6,884 nt of DNA from Afipia sp. (GCA_020056155.1 JAGVII010000369.1:1-6884), one strand, 5' to 3'; shown: positions 1-5,368, counted from the stretch's first letter. The notes: generated by a model not told the origin, from the letters alone. A program made the numbers and translations.

Positions 1-21
1 ATATCGGGGAATGTCAATACC

Positions 22-125
22 GCCGTCATTCAGTGGCGCGCGTTGTTGCGCGAACCCGGAATCCATCCCGACAGGAAAAGTGGATTCCGGGTCTGCGCCA
101 AAAGCGCATCCGGGTTCACGGGTGC
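22..125. repeat. REP/BIME-like palindrome cluster
   Basis: Three small palindromes lie in tandem. The first has CGCGC (37-41) pairing with GCGCG (48-52) around a 6-nt loop, with degenerate flanks running from GTCATT (25-30) to CCCGGAAT (55-62). The second is a perfect 11-bp stem, CCCGGAATCCA (55-65) with TGGATTCCGGG (81-91). The third is TGCGC (94-98) with GCGCA (104-108) around CAAAA. The arms 55-65 are shared between the first two, so the folds are alternatives. The motifs match the dispersed REP palindromes common between genes in Bradyrhizobium-type genomes (from memory, not searched). They lie downstream of the CvpA-like gene (minus strand, stop at 190). I see no gene in 1-189. Confidence 0.6.
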
Positions 126-189
126 GAAATCGCTGCGCACCAGCCGGGCCGAAAGTGGAAAGATTTCGGACAAGATCAGCCCAACTGGT

Positions 190-705
190 TCAGCTCCGCT
201 GCCCTCGTTTGATCTGGTCGATGTAAGCCGTCGTCTCCGGCGGCAACGATTTAAGGCCGCGCTGTCCTGCCAGCGAGAGGATGGGGCGTAACGTCGAGCC
301 GGCGAGGTAGGCGGGATCGCGTCCCGGCGGGATGATGCGATCGAAGACCAGCACGACCGTGACGGCGACAAGCCCGATGCGGATGACGCCCAGGATTGAG
401 CCTGCAAGGCGGTCGGCGAAACTGCGGACGGGGCCGACCGTTTCGTCGATGGCAAGGCGCAGCAGCGATCCGAGCACGATACCGGCTGCGAGAAAAACGC
501 AGAAGAAAACAACTGAATTCTGAGTTGCGGTTGGTGCGCTTTGACCTGCAAGGATTGGGGAAATGACCGACGTGCCCGCGACGGCGAGAGGCGCGGCGCT
601 AACATAGCCCAGAATTGTCGCGGCGCTGCGAATGAGGCCGACATTGAAGCCGGTGATCATGGCGATAATCGCCACGACATAGACGGCAGCATCGAACGGG
701 TTCAT
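190..705 (-). CDS. CvpA family membrane protein
   Basis: This is a 171-residue inner-membrane protein. It has hydrophobic segments at about residues 4-20, 22-43, 64-83 and 102-121 and a short basic C-terminal tail (about 150-171). The motif DRLAGSILGVIRIG (98-111), a glycine-rich last membrane helix preceded by Asp-Arg, is typical of the CvpA/colicin V production family, as is the overall four-helix layout. CvpA homologues are needed for colicin V production in E. coli and are linked to envelope homeostasis, but the molecular activity is unknown. Alphaproteobacterial CvpA proteins are often somewhat longer, so this one has a short C-terminus. The ATG at 705-703 has only a weak Shine-Dalgarno (GGAAA) upstream. 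It is separated from the aldolase-like gene upstream by a terminator and is probably transcribed on its own from within 706-820. A longer ORF in another frame (30-644) is a shadow. Confidence 0.8.
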   Translation of the reverse strand: MNPFDAAVYVVAIIAMITGFNVGLIRSAATILGYVSAAPLAVAGTSVISPILAGQSAPTATQNSVVFFCVFLAAGIVLGSLLRLAIDETVGPVRSFADRLAGSILGVIRIGLVAVTVVLVFDRIIPPGRDPAYLAGSTLRPILSLAGQRGLKSLPPETTAYIDQIKRGQRS

Positions 706-820
706 GGGCTGGTTTCCAGGGGAAACAACGCGGCGTACCCCGCCAGCCGTAACCGGTCCGGATTAGCAAACCCTTGATGCGCCCGGCCAAAGCTTAAGCA
801 AGTGCAGGAAGAAGGTATCC

Positions 821-857
821 AAAACGCAAAAACGCCGCCCGGAATTGGGCGGCGTTT
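821..857 (-). terminator. Rho-independent terminator of the aldolase-like gene
   Basis: An 11-bp GC-rich stem (830-840 with 847-857; core CGCCGCCC/GGGCGGCG) closes a 6-nt loop. Read on the minus strand it is followed by TTTTTGCGTTTT. It lies 31 bp beyond the stop codon of the aldolase-like gene and before the CvpA-like gene, so it should separate the two transcripts. Confidence 0.85.
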
Positions 858-887
858 GCAGTCCGGGTCAGTGTAGAGGCTGACGGA

Positions 888-1667
888 TCAAGTCTTGTAG
901 CTCGGATCGATCCTGTCAAGCTTGCGAAGCAGCGGAGGCCAGACAAGTTTGGTCGAACGCAGATCCGAGCGCACCGGGTCGGTCACCAGCTTCTCGTTTT
1001 TCTCGATGACCAGTTTGTCGACCGGGTAGGCGGTCGGCCCCAGCATGCGGGTGCGGACCTGCATGGTGCAGGCGCGCTCAAGATGGAACATCCGCTCGAA
1101 TGCCGAGGCGACCGAACGGCCCACGGTGAGTGTGCCGTGATTGCGCAGCAGAAGATGGTTCTTGGTGCCGAGATCCTTCTGGATGCGCGGACGCTCGTCG
1201 TGATCGAGCGCGATGCCTTCATAGTCATGATAGGCGAGGTCGCCGGTAACGAGCTGCGCGGTCTGATTCAGCGGCAGGAGGCCTTCCATGCAGCTTGCAA
1301 CAGCGGTGCCGTCCGGCGTGTGAAGGTGCAGAACGCAGCCGGCGTCCTCGCGCACTTCATGGATGGCGGAGTGAATCGTAAAACCGGCGGGATTGATGCT
1401 GTAGTCGCTCTCGGTCAACTGGTTGCCCTGGAGATCGACCTTCACGAGACTCGACGCCGTGATTTCGTCGAACATCAGGCCGTAGGGATTGATGAGAAAG
1501 TGATGCTCGGGGCCTGGCACCCGCGCCGAGATGTGCGTATCGACGAGATCGTCCCAGCCATAAAACGCAACGAGACGGTAGGCCGCGGCGAGATTGACGC
1601 GCTGCTCCCATTCGCCTGGAACCATGGTGGACTGGACTTCCTTGAGACGTGCTTCGGCTGGCGACAT
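888..1667 (-). CDS. Class II aldolase/adducin family protein
   Basis: This 259-residue cytosolic protein has one class II aldolase/adducin head domain (about 20-225). The zinc-binding histidines are visible: HLH at 114 and 116 (in VLHLHTPDG) and H177 in RNHG. Also typical are the segment LINPYGLMFDEITASSLVKV (58-77) and NPAGFTIHSAIHEVREDAG (92-110). Known relatives cleave or epimerise sugar phosphates (FucA, RhaD, AraD) or decarboxylate; animal adducin keeps the fold without catalysis. Placing H114/H116 on H92/H94 of E. coli FucA puts Gly95 where FucA has its catalytic Glu73. A fuculose-type aldol reaction is therefore doubtful and the substrate cannot be named. The ATG at 1667 has GGGAG (1676-1680) 8 nt upstream, which supports this start over Met15. 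The repeat element at 1704-1869 begins only 36 bp upstream, so any promoter lies in or beyond it. A terminator follows the gene. Confidence 0.9.
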   Translation of the reverse strand: MSPAEARLKEVQSTMVPGEWEQRVNLAAAYRLVAFYGWDDLVDTHISARVPGPEHHFLINPYGLMFDEITASSLVKVDLQGNQLTESDYSINPAGFTIHSAIHEVREDAGCVLHLHTPDGTAVASCMEGLLPLNQTAQLVTGDLAYHDYEGIALDHDERPRIQKDLGTKNHLLLRNHGTLTVGRSVASAFERMFHLERACTMQVRTRMLGPTAYPVDKLVIEKNEKLVTDPVRSDLRSTKLVWPPLLRKLDRIDPSYKT

Positions 1668-1703
1668 GACGATTGCTCCCGTGACTTGTATGATTTTGCT
1701 TGC

Positions 1704-1869
1704 CTAGTGGTCCGATTCTAACATTCGCATCCCTATTCAGCAGGCATTCTTGCGAATGTTAGAATCGGCGGACCACTAGCAAATAAGTTTCTAGTGGAGT
1801 TTTGGATTTGACATTCGCTTTACGGACTCGCCGCCCATTGGGTAGCGAATGTCAAATCCACTCCACTAA
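1704..1869 (-). repeat. Bipartite palindromic repeat, copy 1 (hairpins B then A on minus strand)
   Basis: Two long imperfect hairpins lie side by side. Hairpin A has its outer arm at 1704-1729, a 21-nt loop at 1730-1750 and its inner arm at 1751-1779. Hairpin B has its inner arm at 1791-1819, a 24-nt loop at 1820-1843 and its outer arm at 1844-1869. An 11-nt A/T-rich spacer (1780-1790) separates them. Outer arms are 26 nt and inner arms 29 nt, leaving a 3-nt bulge in each stem. Arms start or end in CTAG (CTAA at 1869) and carry ACATTCGC next to the loop. The whole unit is the reverse complement of the repeat at 4984-5151 apart from loops, spacer and a few bases. It sits between the glycosyltransferase stop and the aldolase start. 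No transposase is present and I see no clear target duplication. A MITE- or BIME-type non-autonomous element is the best class. Confidence 0.9.
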
Positions 1870-1931
1870 AGCCTAGCGCCAGGGTGCAGCTATCGCAACA
1901 TGCGGCCTTCGCAGGGGCGCCATGTGGCGGG

Positions 1932-3581
1932 TCAGGGCTCGGGGATCGCGAGCAGGCTGGCGATGCTCTTGCCCCGGATGTCGTAAACCCGCGCAAACAC
2001 CACGTCGTCACGCTTGATTTCGACCACCACCGGCGCGTTCAGGCCCTTGCAGTAGAATTCGCCGAGCGTCATGGCGAAGTCCGCGGCATGGCTGTTCCAG
2101 CCGATCGCGAAGTCGGGGCCGAGCGCGACCTGCGCCGGGCGCTGCGGGCCGCAGACCGCGACACGCCACTTGCGGTTTTTCGGCGCGTGTTCCTGCCGCT
2201 CCTCGATTTCCTGCCGCAGCCCTTCGGAGGCCTGCTTGAGCGCGAGCCCCCAGTAATCGAGCATGTAGTGGTTGTCGGCGGCGCGAACGGTTCCGGCGAT
2301 GTGGTTGAAGTGCGTGTACTGGTACGGATGCAGCCGGATCATTTCATTGAGCGGCAACACCAGCCCCAGCAGGAACACCAGGGCGAACACCGCCTGTGCG
2401 GGGCGGCTGTGCTGCTTCAGCCAGCCGGCGATGGCGGCGAAGGCGACGCCGGCAAGGATCGCCATCGGCGGGATGACGAAGATGAAATGACGGATGCCGT
2501 TGTAGAGAGCAGGGCGCTTCACCATCGCGATGACAAGCGGCAGCGTCGCGGCCAGCGTCAGCATCAGCAGGATGGTCTTCCGTCTGGAATCGATGTCCGA
2601 CCGCATCAGCGCGGCAAGCGTACCGGCGACGCCCGCGCCCAGCAGGCCGAGCATGACTTCAGGAAGCTGCAACGCGAACAGCGTGGGCAGATAGGACCAC
2701 GGCATGTCCGGCACGGAGACGATCGCGCCGTCGAACAATTCCTTCCATGGCTTCTCGAAGAAATGCGAGAAATATGTCAGCGCGCGGAATGGATTGGCGA
2801 GGTCGATAATGGACCACGGCCATATCAGGCCCATGATCAGGTAGCCCAGCAGCAGGCCGGGCAGCAGAACATAAACGACATGACCGAGCCGCCGCGCGGC
2901 TTCACGCGCGCCGTGCACGCGAATGTCTGAAATCCAGAGCGGCAGGAAACCGATCACGGCATAGAACAGCGCCAGACCGCCAAGGATGCGGCAACCGACC
3001 GACAGGCCTGCGCCGAGACCGATGATCAGGATCGTGCGCGGCGTGGGCGACGGATATTCCTGCGCCAGCCGCACCAGCCCGAGCATCAGGATCACCATCG
3101 CCACGGCGAAGGGCGCATCCTTCGGATTCATGAACATGTGCCCGTAGAATGTCGGACACAGCGCGAGCAGAACGATCGCCGCAAGACCGGCGACAGGCCC
3201 GCCGACGCGCCGCGCAAGCCGCCATGTGACGCCGATGCCGATCACGCCCACGATGGCGCCCAGTAGCCGCCGCGTCTCGAACAGTTCGAGCGGAATAATC
3301 TTGTGCAGCAGCGCGGCCGCCATGTCGAAGCCGCCGCCATACATGTAGAGGTTGGCGAACGACAGGGCGCTGGTGTCGGTGAAGCCGCTGCCGAACATCT
3401 TCAGCAGGAGTTCGGCATATTCCGCGTGGGTGTAGTCGTCCCAGCCCAGGCCATAGTCCTTGAACGTCAGGCCCGCGATGACGGTCACGACGGCCAGCAC
3501 GGCGAGCGCAAGGTCATCGCACGTCTGATCGATCGAGCGCCCGGCAGGCATGTCGAGGGCCGATGTTGTGACGGATGACAT
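1932..3581 (-). CDS. Membrane glycosyltransferase, GT39/ArnT-PMT-like
   Basis: This 549-residue inner-membrane protein has about eleven hydrophobic helices (roughly 23-40, 105-125, 127-150, 158-172, 183-202, 204-218, 234-256, 300-327, 335-354, 366-387, 396-411) and a soluble C-terminal part (about 415-549). Motifs fit the GT-C fold, family GT39 (dolichyl/undecaprenyl-phosphate sugar transferases). These are an acidic pair Asp48-Asp49 in the first periplasmic loop (GLGWDDYTHAEY), MNPKDAPFA (151-159), YNGIRHFIFVIPP (360-372) with Arg364-His365, and HPYQYTHFN (418-426). Such enzymes move a sugar from a lipid-phosphate carrier to lipid A, polysaccharide or protein on the periplasmic face. Donor and acceptor cannot be told here. 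The ATG at 3581 has a poor Shine-Dalgarno (GGATCC about 13 nt upstream), so the exact start is uncertain. It is divergent from the 3926 gene. No T-tract terminator follows, but hairpin B of the repeat element starts 63 bp after the stop. A long antisense ORF (1884-2930, +) is a shadow. Confidence 0.88.
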   Translation of the reverse strand: MSSVTTSALDMPAGRSIDQTCDDLALAVLAVVTVIAGLTFKDYGLGWDDYTHAEYAELLLKMFGSGFTDTSALSFANLYMYGGGFDMAAALLHKIIPLELFETRRLLGAIVGVIGIGVTWRLARRVGGPVAGLAAIVLLALCPTFYGHMFMNPKDAPFAVAMVILMLGLVRLAQEYPSPTPRTILIIGLGAGLSVGCRILGGLALFYAVIGFLPLWISDIRVHGAREAARRLGHVVYVLLPGLLLGYLIMGLIWPWSIIDLANPFRALTYFSHFFEKPWKELFDGAIVSVPDMPWSYLPTLFALQLPEVMLGLLGAGVAGTLAALMRSDIDSRRKTILLMLTLAATLPLVIAMVKRPALYNGIRHFIFVIPPMAILAGVAFAAIAGWLKQHSRPAQAVFALVFLLGLVLPLNEMIRLHPYQYTHFNHIAGTVRAADNHYMLDYWGLALKQASEGLRQEIEERQEHAPKNRKWRVAVCGPQRPAQVALGPDFAIGWNSHAADFAMTLGEFYCKGLNAPVVVEIKRDDVVFARVYDIRGKSIASLLAIPEP

Positions 3582-3843
3582 CTTGGCTAAAGGATCCAGC
3601 GTTTCCGCGCCTGCATATCTTCCGGGCAGGCTCTCCGGGAACTATGTACCTCGGTTCGGTGTTTAGGTAATTGTGAAATGTGGCGCATTTGCTCTAATTG
3701 CAACGCAACATTGCGGTCAGGGTAAAGGAGCAACCGCTCCGAAGGCCTTTCCCAGCGCCTTTTTCACATGCCGGGTAAAACTAACCCTCTGAACCTGAAC
3801 CGCGCCTGACCAACGGGGCCTCTTTTCGTTGAGGGCTTGCCCA

Positions 3844-3859
3844 ATTACCGATTGGTAAT
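3844..3859. promoter_or_regulatory. Dyad overlapping the -35 box (candidate operator)
   Basis: ATTACC-GATT-GGTAAT is a perfect 6-bp inverted repeat with a 4-nt spacer. It overlaps a second dyad, CCAAT (3841-3845) and ATTGG (3851-3855) with a 5-nt spacer. The right arm covers the -35 hexamer TTGGTA (3852-3857), so a bound protein would block polymerase. The binding protein is unknown. Confidence 0.45.
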
Positions 3860-3880
3860 GCGCCTGGTTGAAACTATTAT
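3852..3880 (+). promoter_or_regulatory. Sigma-70-type promoter of the 3926 gene
   Basis: TTGGTA (3852-3857) and TATTAT (3875-3880) are separated by exactly 17 bp, close to the housekeeping consensus. Transcription would start near 3887, giving a leader of about 40 nt with TGGAG (3915-3919) 6 nt before the ATG at 3926. Confidence 0.55.
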
Positions 3881-3925
3881 GGAACTCACCTTGTTGAGTC
3901 CGCTGGCGCGGATCTGGAGCTTGTA

Positions 3926-4987
3926 ATGATTGCGCTATTGATCGGCGGAACGGTCGTCGTATGCATTGGCCTTCTCACGGTCGTTTTCGGGATTCCGATC
4001 AAGGAATTCAGCTTCGGGAACACGATGATTCTGGCCGGGGCCGTGGTGGCCTGCACCGGGCTGGTTCTCATCGGGCTTTATTTCGTTGGCCGGGAGTTCA
4101 GGAATCTCGCGCGACGGCTGGAAACAGGTTTTCCGGCGCCGGCCGTATTGCCGCGCGAACCGGTGGCCGAGCTCGATGCGCTGGCCATTCCTCCAGCGCG
4201 AACCGCCGTGCCTGAGCCGCCGGTAGCGCCCCGTCCAATGCCTCCAAGGCCGGCGCGTGAGGAAAGGCCTCTTCGCGAAGAAAGGCTTGGCCGCGTAGAA
4301 AGGCCTGGCCGCGAAGAAAGGCCTGCCCGCGAGGATACGCTGTTCACCCGCGACCAGCCGTCCGATGTGACCCGAGACCAGGACGATTTTGCTGCCGACG
4401 ATGGCCACGATCCGGACCGCGCACCGTCAGAACCGGCCGCCTGGGACGAGCATCCGATCACTCGCAACCGCAATCTCGGACCATCGGCCGAAACGTTCGA
4501 TCCGCCTGCCGAACCGGCGCCGCGTCAGCGGCGCAACATCATGTTTTCGTCCTTCCGGCGCGACAAGAGCCGCGAACTGCCGCCGCGTGATGCGCCGCCG
4601 GATGAAGACCTGCATCAGTCCTCGGCCGAGGAGACTTCGCGCGGTGACGCTGAAACGAATGCACCCAGCCGGTTCGACAGCGCGTGGCCGCAGTCCGGCA
4701 GAACGCGGCAGGAATCATCCTTGTTTCCAAACTCCCCGCTTCAAAACGGCCGGACTCCGTCGCCGCCGCCAGCGGCCGATGACGAGCAGGAAACGCCTGA
4801 ACCTGTCCGCGAACGATTTCCAAGGCGCGCCGATGCGTCATCGGTGACGATCGTGAAATCGGGCGTGGTCGATTCGATGGCGTACTCGCTGTATTCCGAT
4901 GGTTCGATCGAGGCGCAGATGCCTGAAGGCATGGTGCGGTTCGCCTCCATCGACGAACTGCGCGCGCATCTGGACCAGCGCAGCTAG
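3926..4987 (+). CDS. Two-TM protein with disordered repeat linker and small C-terminal domain
   Basis: I cannot name this 353-residue protein. Two hydrophobic helices (about 2-22 and 33-55), separated by a short loop containing GIPIKEFSFGN, form an N-terminal membrane hairpin. Conserved-looking proteins with this start occur in related Bradyrhizobium-type genomes, to my memory. Residues 66-304 are rich in Pro, Arg, Glu, Asp and Ser and should be disordered and cytoplasmic. They include four hexapeptide repeats (112-135, consensus EERPxR) encoded by 18-bp DNA repeats. The last ~49 residues (305-353) look folded: VTIVKSGVVDSMAYSLYSDG, then IEAQMPEGMVRFASIDELRAHL, a beta-rich segment ending in a helix. 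A tethered adaptor or regulator is a guess. The start is supported by TGGAG 6 nt upstream and a good promoter. The stop codon TAG is part of the terminal CTAG of the repeat element at 4984-5151. Confidence 0.85.
   Translation: MIALLIGGTVVVCIGLLTVVFGIPIKEFSFGNTMILAGAVVACTGLVLIGLYFVGREFRNLARRLETGFPAPAVLPREPVAELDALAIPPARTAVPEPPVAPRPMPPRPAREERPLREERLGRVERPGREERPAREDTLFTRDQPSDVTRDQDDFAADDGHDPDRAPSEPAAWDEHPITRNRNLGPSAETFDPPAEPAPRQRRNIMFSSFRRDKSRELPPRDAPPDEDLHQSSAEETSRGDAETNAPSRFDSAWPQSGRTRQESSLFPNSPLQNGRTPSPPPAADDEQETPEPVRERFPRRADASSVTIVKSGVVDSMAYSLYSDGSIEAQMPEGMVRFASIDELRAHLDQRS
4259..4330 (+). repeat. Four tandem 18-bp repeats inside the coding region
   Basis: The units are 4259-4276, 4277-4294, 4295-4312 and 4313-4330, with consensus GAAGAAAGGCCTGGCCGC. 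They differ at a few bases and encode EERPLR, EERLGR, VERPGR and EERPAR. The unit length is a multiple of three, so copy-number change would lengthen or shorten the charged linker without breaking the frame. Confidence 0.9.
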
Positions 4988-5151
4988 TGGAGTGGATTTG
5001 ACATTCGCTGCCCGGCTATCCCCGAGCGAGTGAGGCGAATGTCAAATCCAAAACTCCACTAGAAACCTATATTTGCCAGTGGTCCGTCGATTCTAACATT
5101 CGCAAAATGGACCGCGGAAATGGGATGCGAATGTTAGAATCGGACCACTGG
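4984..5151 (+). repeat. Bipartite palindromic repeat, copy 2 (hairpins B then A on plus strand)
   Basis: Hairpin B has its outer arm at 4984-5009, a 24-nt loop at 5010-5033 and its inner arm at 5034-5062. Hairpin A has its inner arm at 5076-5104, a 21-nt loop at 5105-5125 and its outer arm at 5126-5151. The spacer is 13 nt (5063-5075). Arm lengths (26 outer, 29 inner) and loop lengths equal those of copy 1, but the loop sequences are largely different. The outermost base pairs of hairpin A changed together: CTAGTGG/CCACTAG in copy 1 is CCAGTGG/CCACTGG here. The first four bases, CTAG, hold the stop codon of the preceding gene. The mucR-like gene begins 217 bp further on. No transposase or clear target duplication is seen. 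Confidence 0.9.
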
Positions 5152-5272
5152 CCGCGAGCGCCATGACCGGACGCCAGGGTTTGCGCGACCGGCGGCGGTT
5201 TCAAACAGAGCGCCGCAGTATTCAGTTTTCCTTGTCAGGCCGGCAATAGTTCTTCCATGCTTGCCAAATCTT

Positions 5273-5291
5273 CTATACTTCCCAAGTATAG
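5273..5291. promoter_or_regulatory. Perfect dyad upstream of the mucR-like gene (candidate operator/promoter)
   Basis: CTATACTT-CCC-AAGTATAG is a perfect 8-bp inverted repeat with a 3-nt spacer, 78 bp before the start codon. Each arm carries TATACT, a good -10 hexamer, so the dyad may overlap the promoter; no strong -35 is seen at the right distance. Ros/MucR proteins are known to bind AT-rich, partly palindromic sites and to repress their own genes, so autoregulation is a reasonable inference. The dyad lies inside an in-frame upstream extension of the gene (ATG 5261), which argues against that earlier start. Confidence 0.5.
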
Positions 5292-5368
5292 ACGACGTCC
5301 CGGGCCCCGGTTTGCTTGGGCCGGCTCGTTTTCGACTGCACATCCGGCTGCGTCTGAAAGACATCACG

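Larger units (their letters stand above)
3582..3925. other. Divergent intergenic region
   Basis: No convincing gene lies in these 344 bases between two divergently transcribed genes. The right third holds the promoter and dyads of the 3926 gene, described separately. The centre has a small hairpin GGAGC-AACC-GCTCC (3727-3740) and a weak hairpin AAGGC (3742-3746) with GCCTT (3757-3761) running into five T residues (3760-3764). That could be a weak plus-strand terminator or attenuator, but nothing upstream on the plus strand needs one. The glycosyltransferase promoter should lie at about 3600-3720 on the minus strand; I do not see good boxes for it. Confidence 0.5.

Noticed and set aside
30..644. 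204-codon minus-strand ORF in another frame over the CvpA-like gene
   Set aside because: It is longer than the CvpA frame but is Ser/Arg/Ala-rich low-complexity sequence without membrane segments, and its end runs into the REP palindromes.
1083..1721. 212-codon plus-strand ORF antisense to the aldolase-like gene
   Set aside because: The minus-strand frame has clear zinc-site motifs, a ribosome-binding site and a terminator; the antisense frame shows no family features and runs into the repeat.
1704..1869. CRISPR array or integron attC site
   Set aside because: The repeats are paired inverted arms, not regularly spaced direct repeats, and there is no cas gene, integrase or cassette structure. 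The attC likeness is limited to a conserved stem with a variable loop.
1884..2930. 348-codon plus-strand ORF antisense to the glycosyltransferase
   Set aside because: It is rich in His, Arg, Gln and Asp with no domain pattern. The opposite strand encodes a convincing polytopic membrane protein with family motifs. High GC produces such shadow ORFs.
3582..3925. Small RNA or riboswitch in the divergent intergenic region
   Set aside because: Only short weak hairpins are visible and there is no known riboswitch motif that I can recognise. The promoter at 3852-3880 explains the conserved-looking part.
4259..4330. Tandem repeat as an iteron or replication origin
   Set aside because: The 18-bp units are in frame and encode a hexapeptide inside a gene with a clear promoter and start; no replication gene is nearby.
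4984..5062. Hairpin B of copy 2 as a rho-independent terminator
   Set aside because: The stem is long and not GC-rich at its base, the loop is 24 nt, and no T-tract follows, so it does not fit an intrinsic terminator. A role in mRNA end stability remains possible.
5261..5368. Upstream in-frame extension of mucR from ATG 5261
   Set aside because: It would add 36 residues not typical of MucR, across the 5273-5291 dyad and likely promoter. The start at 5369 gives the normal family length.
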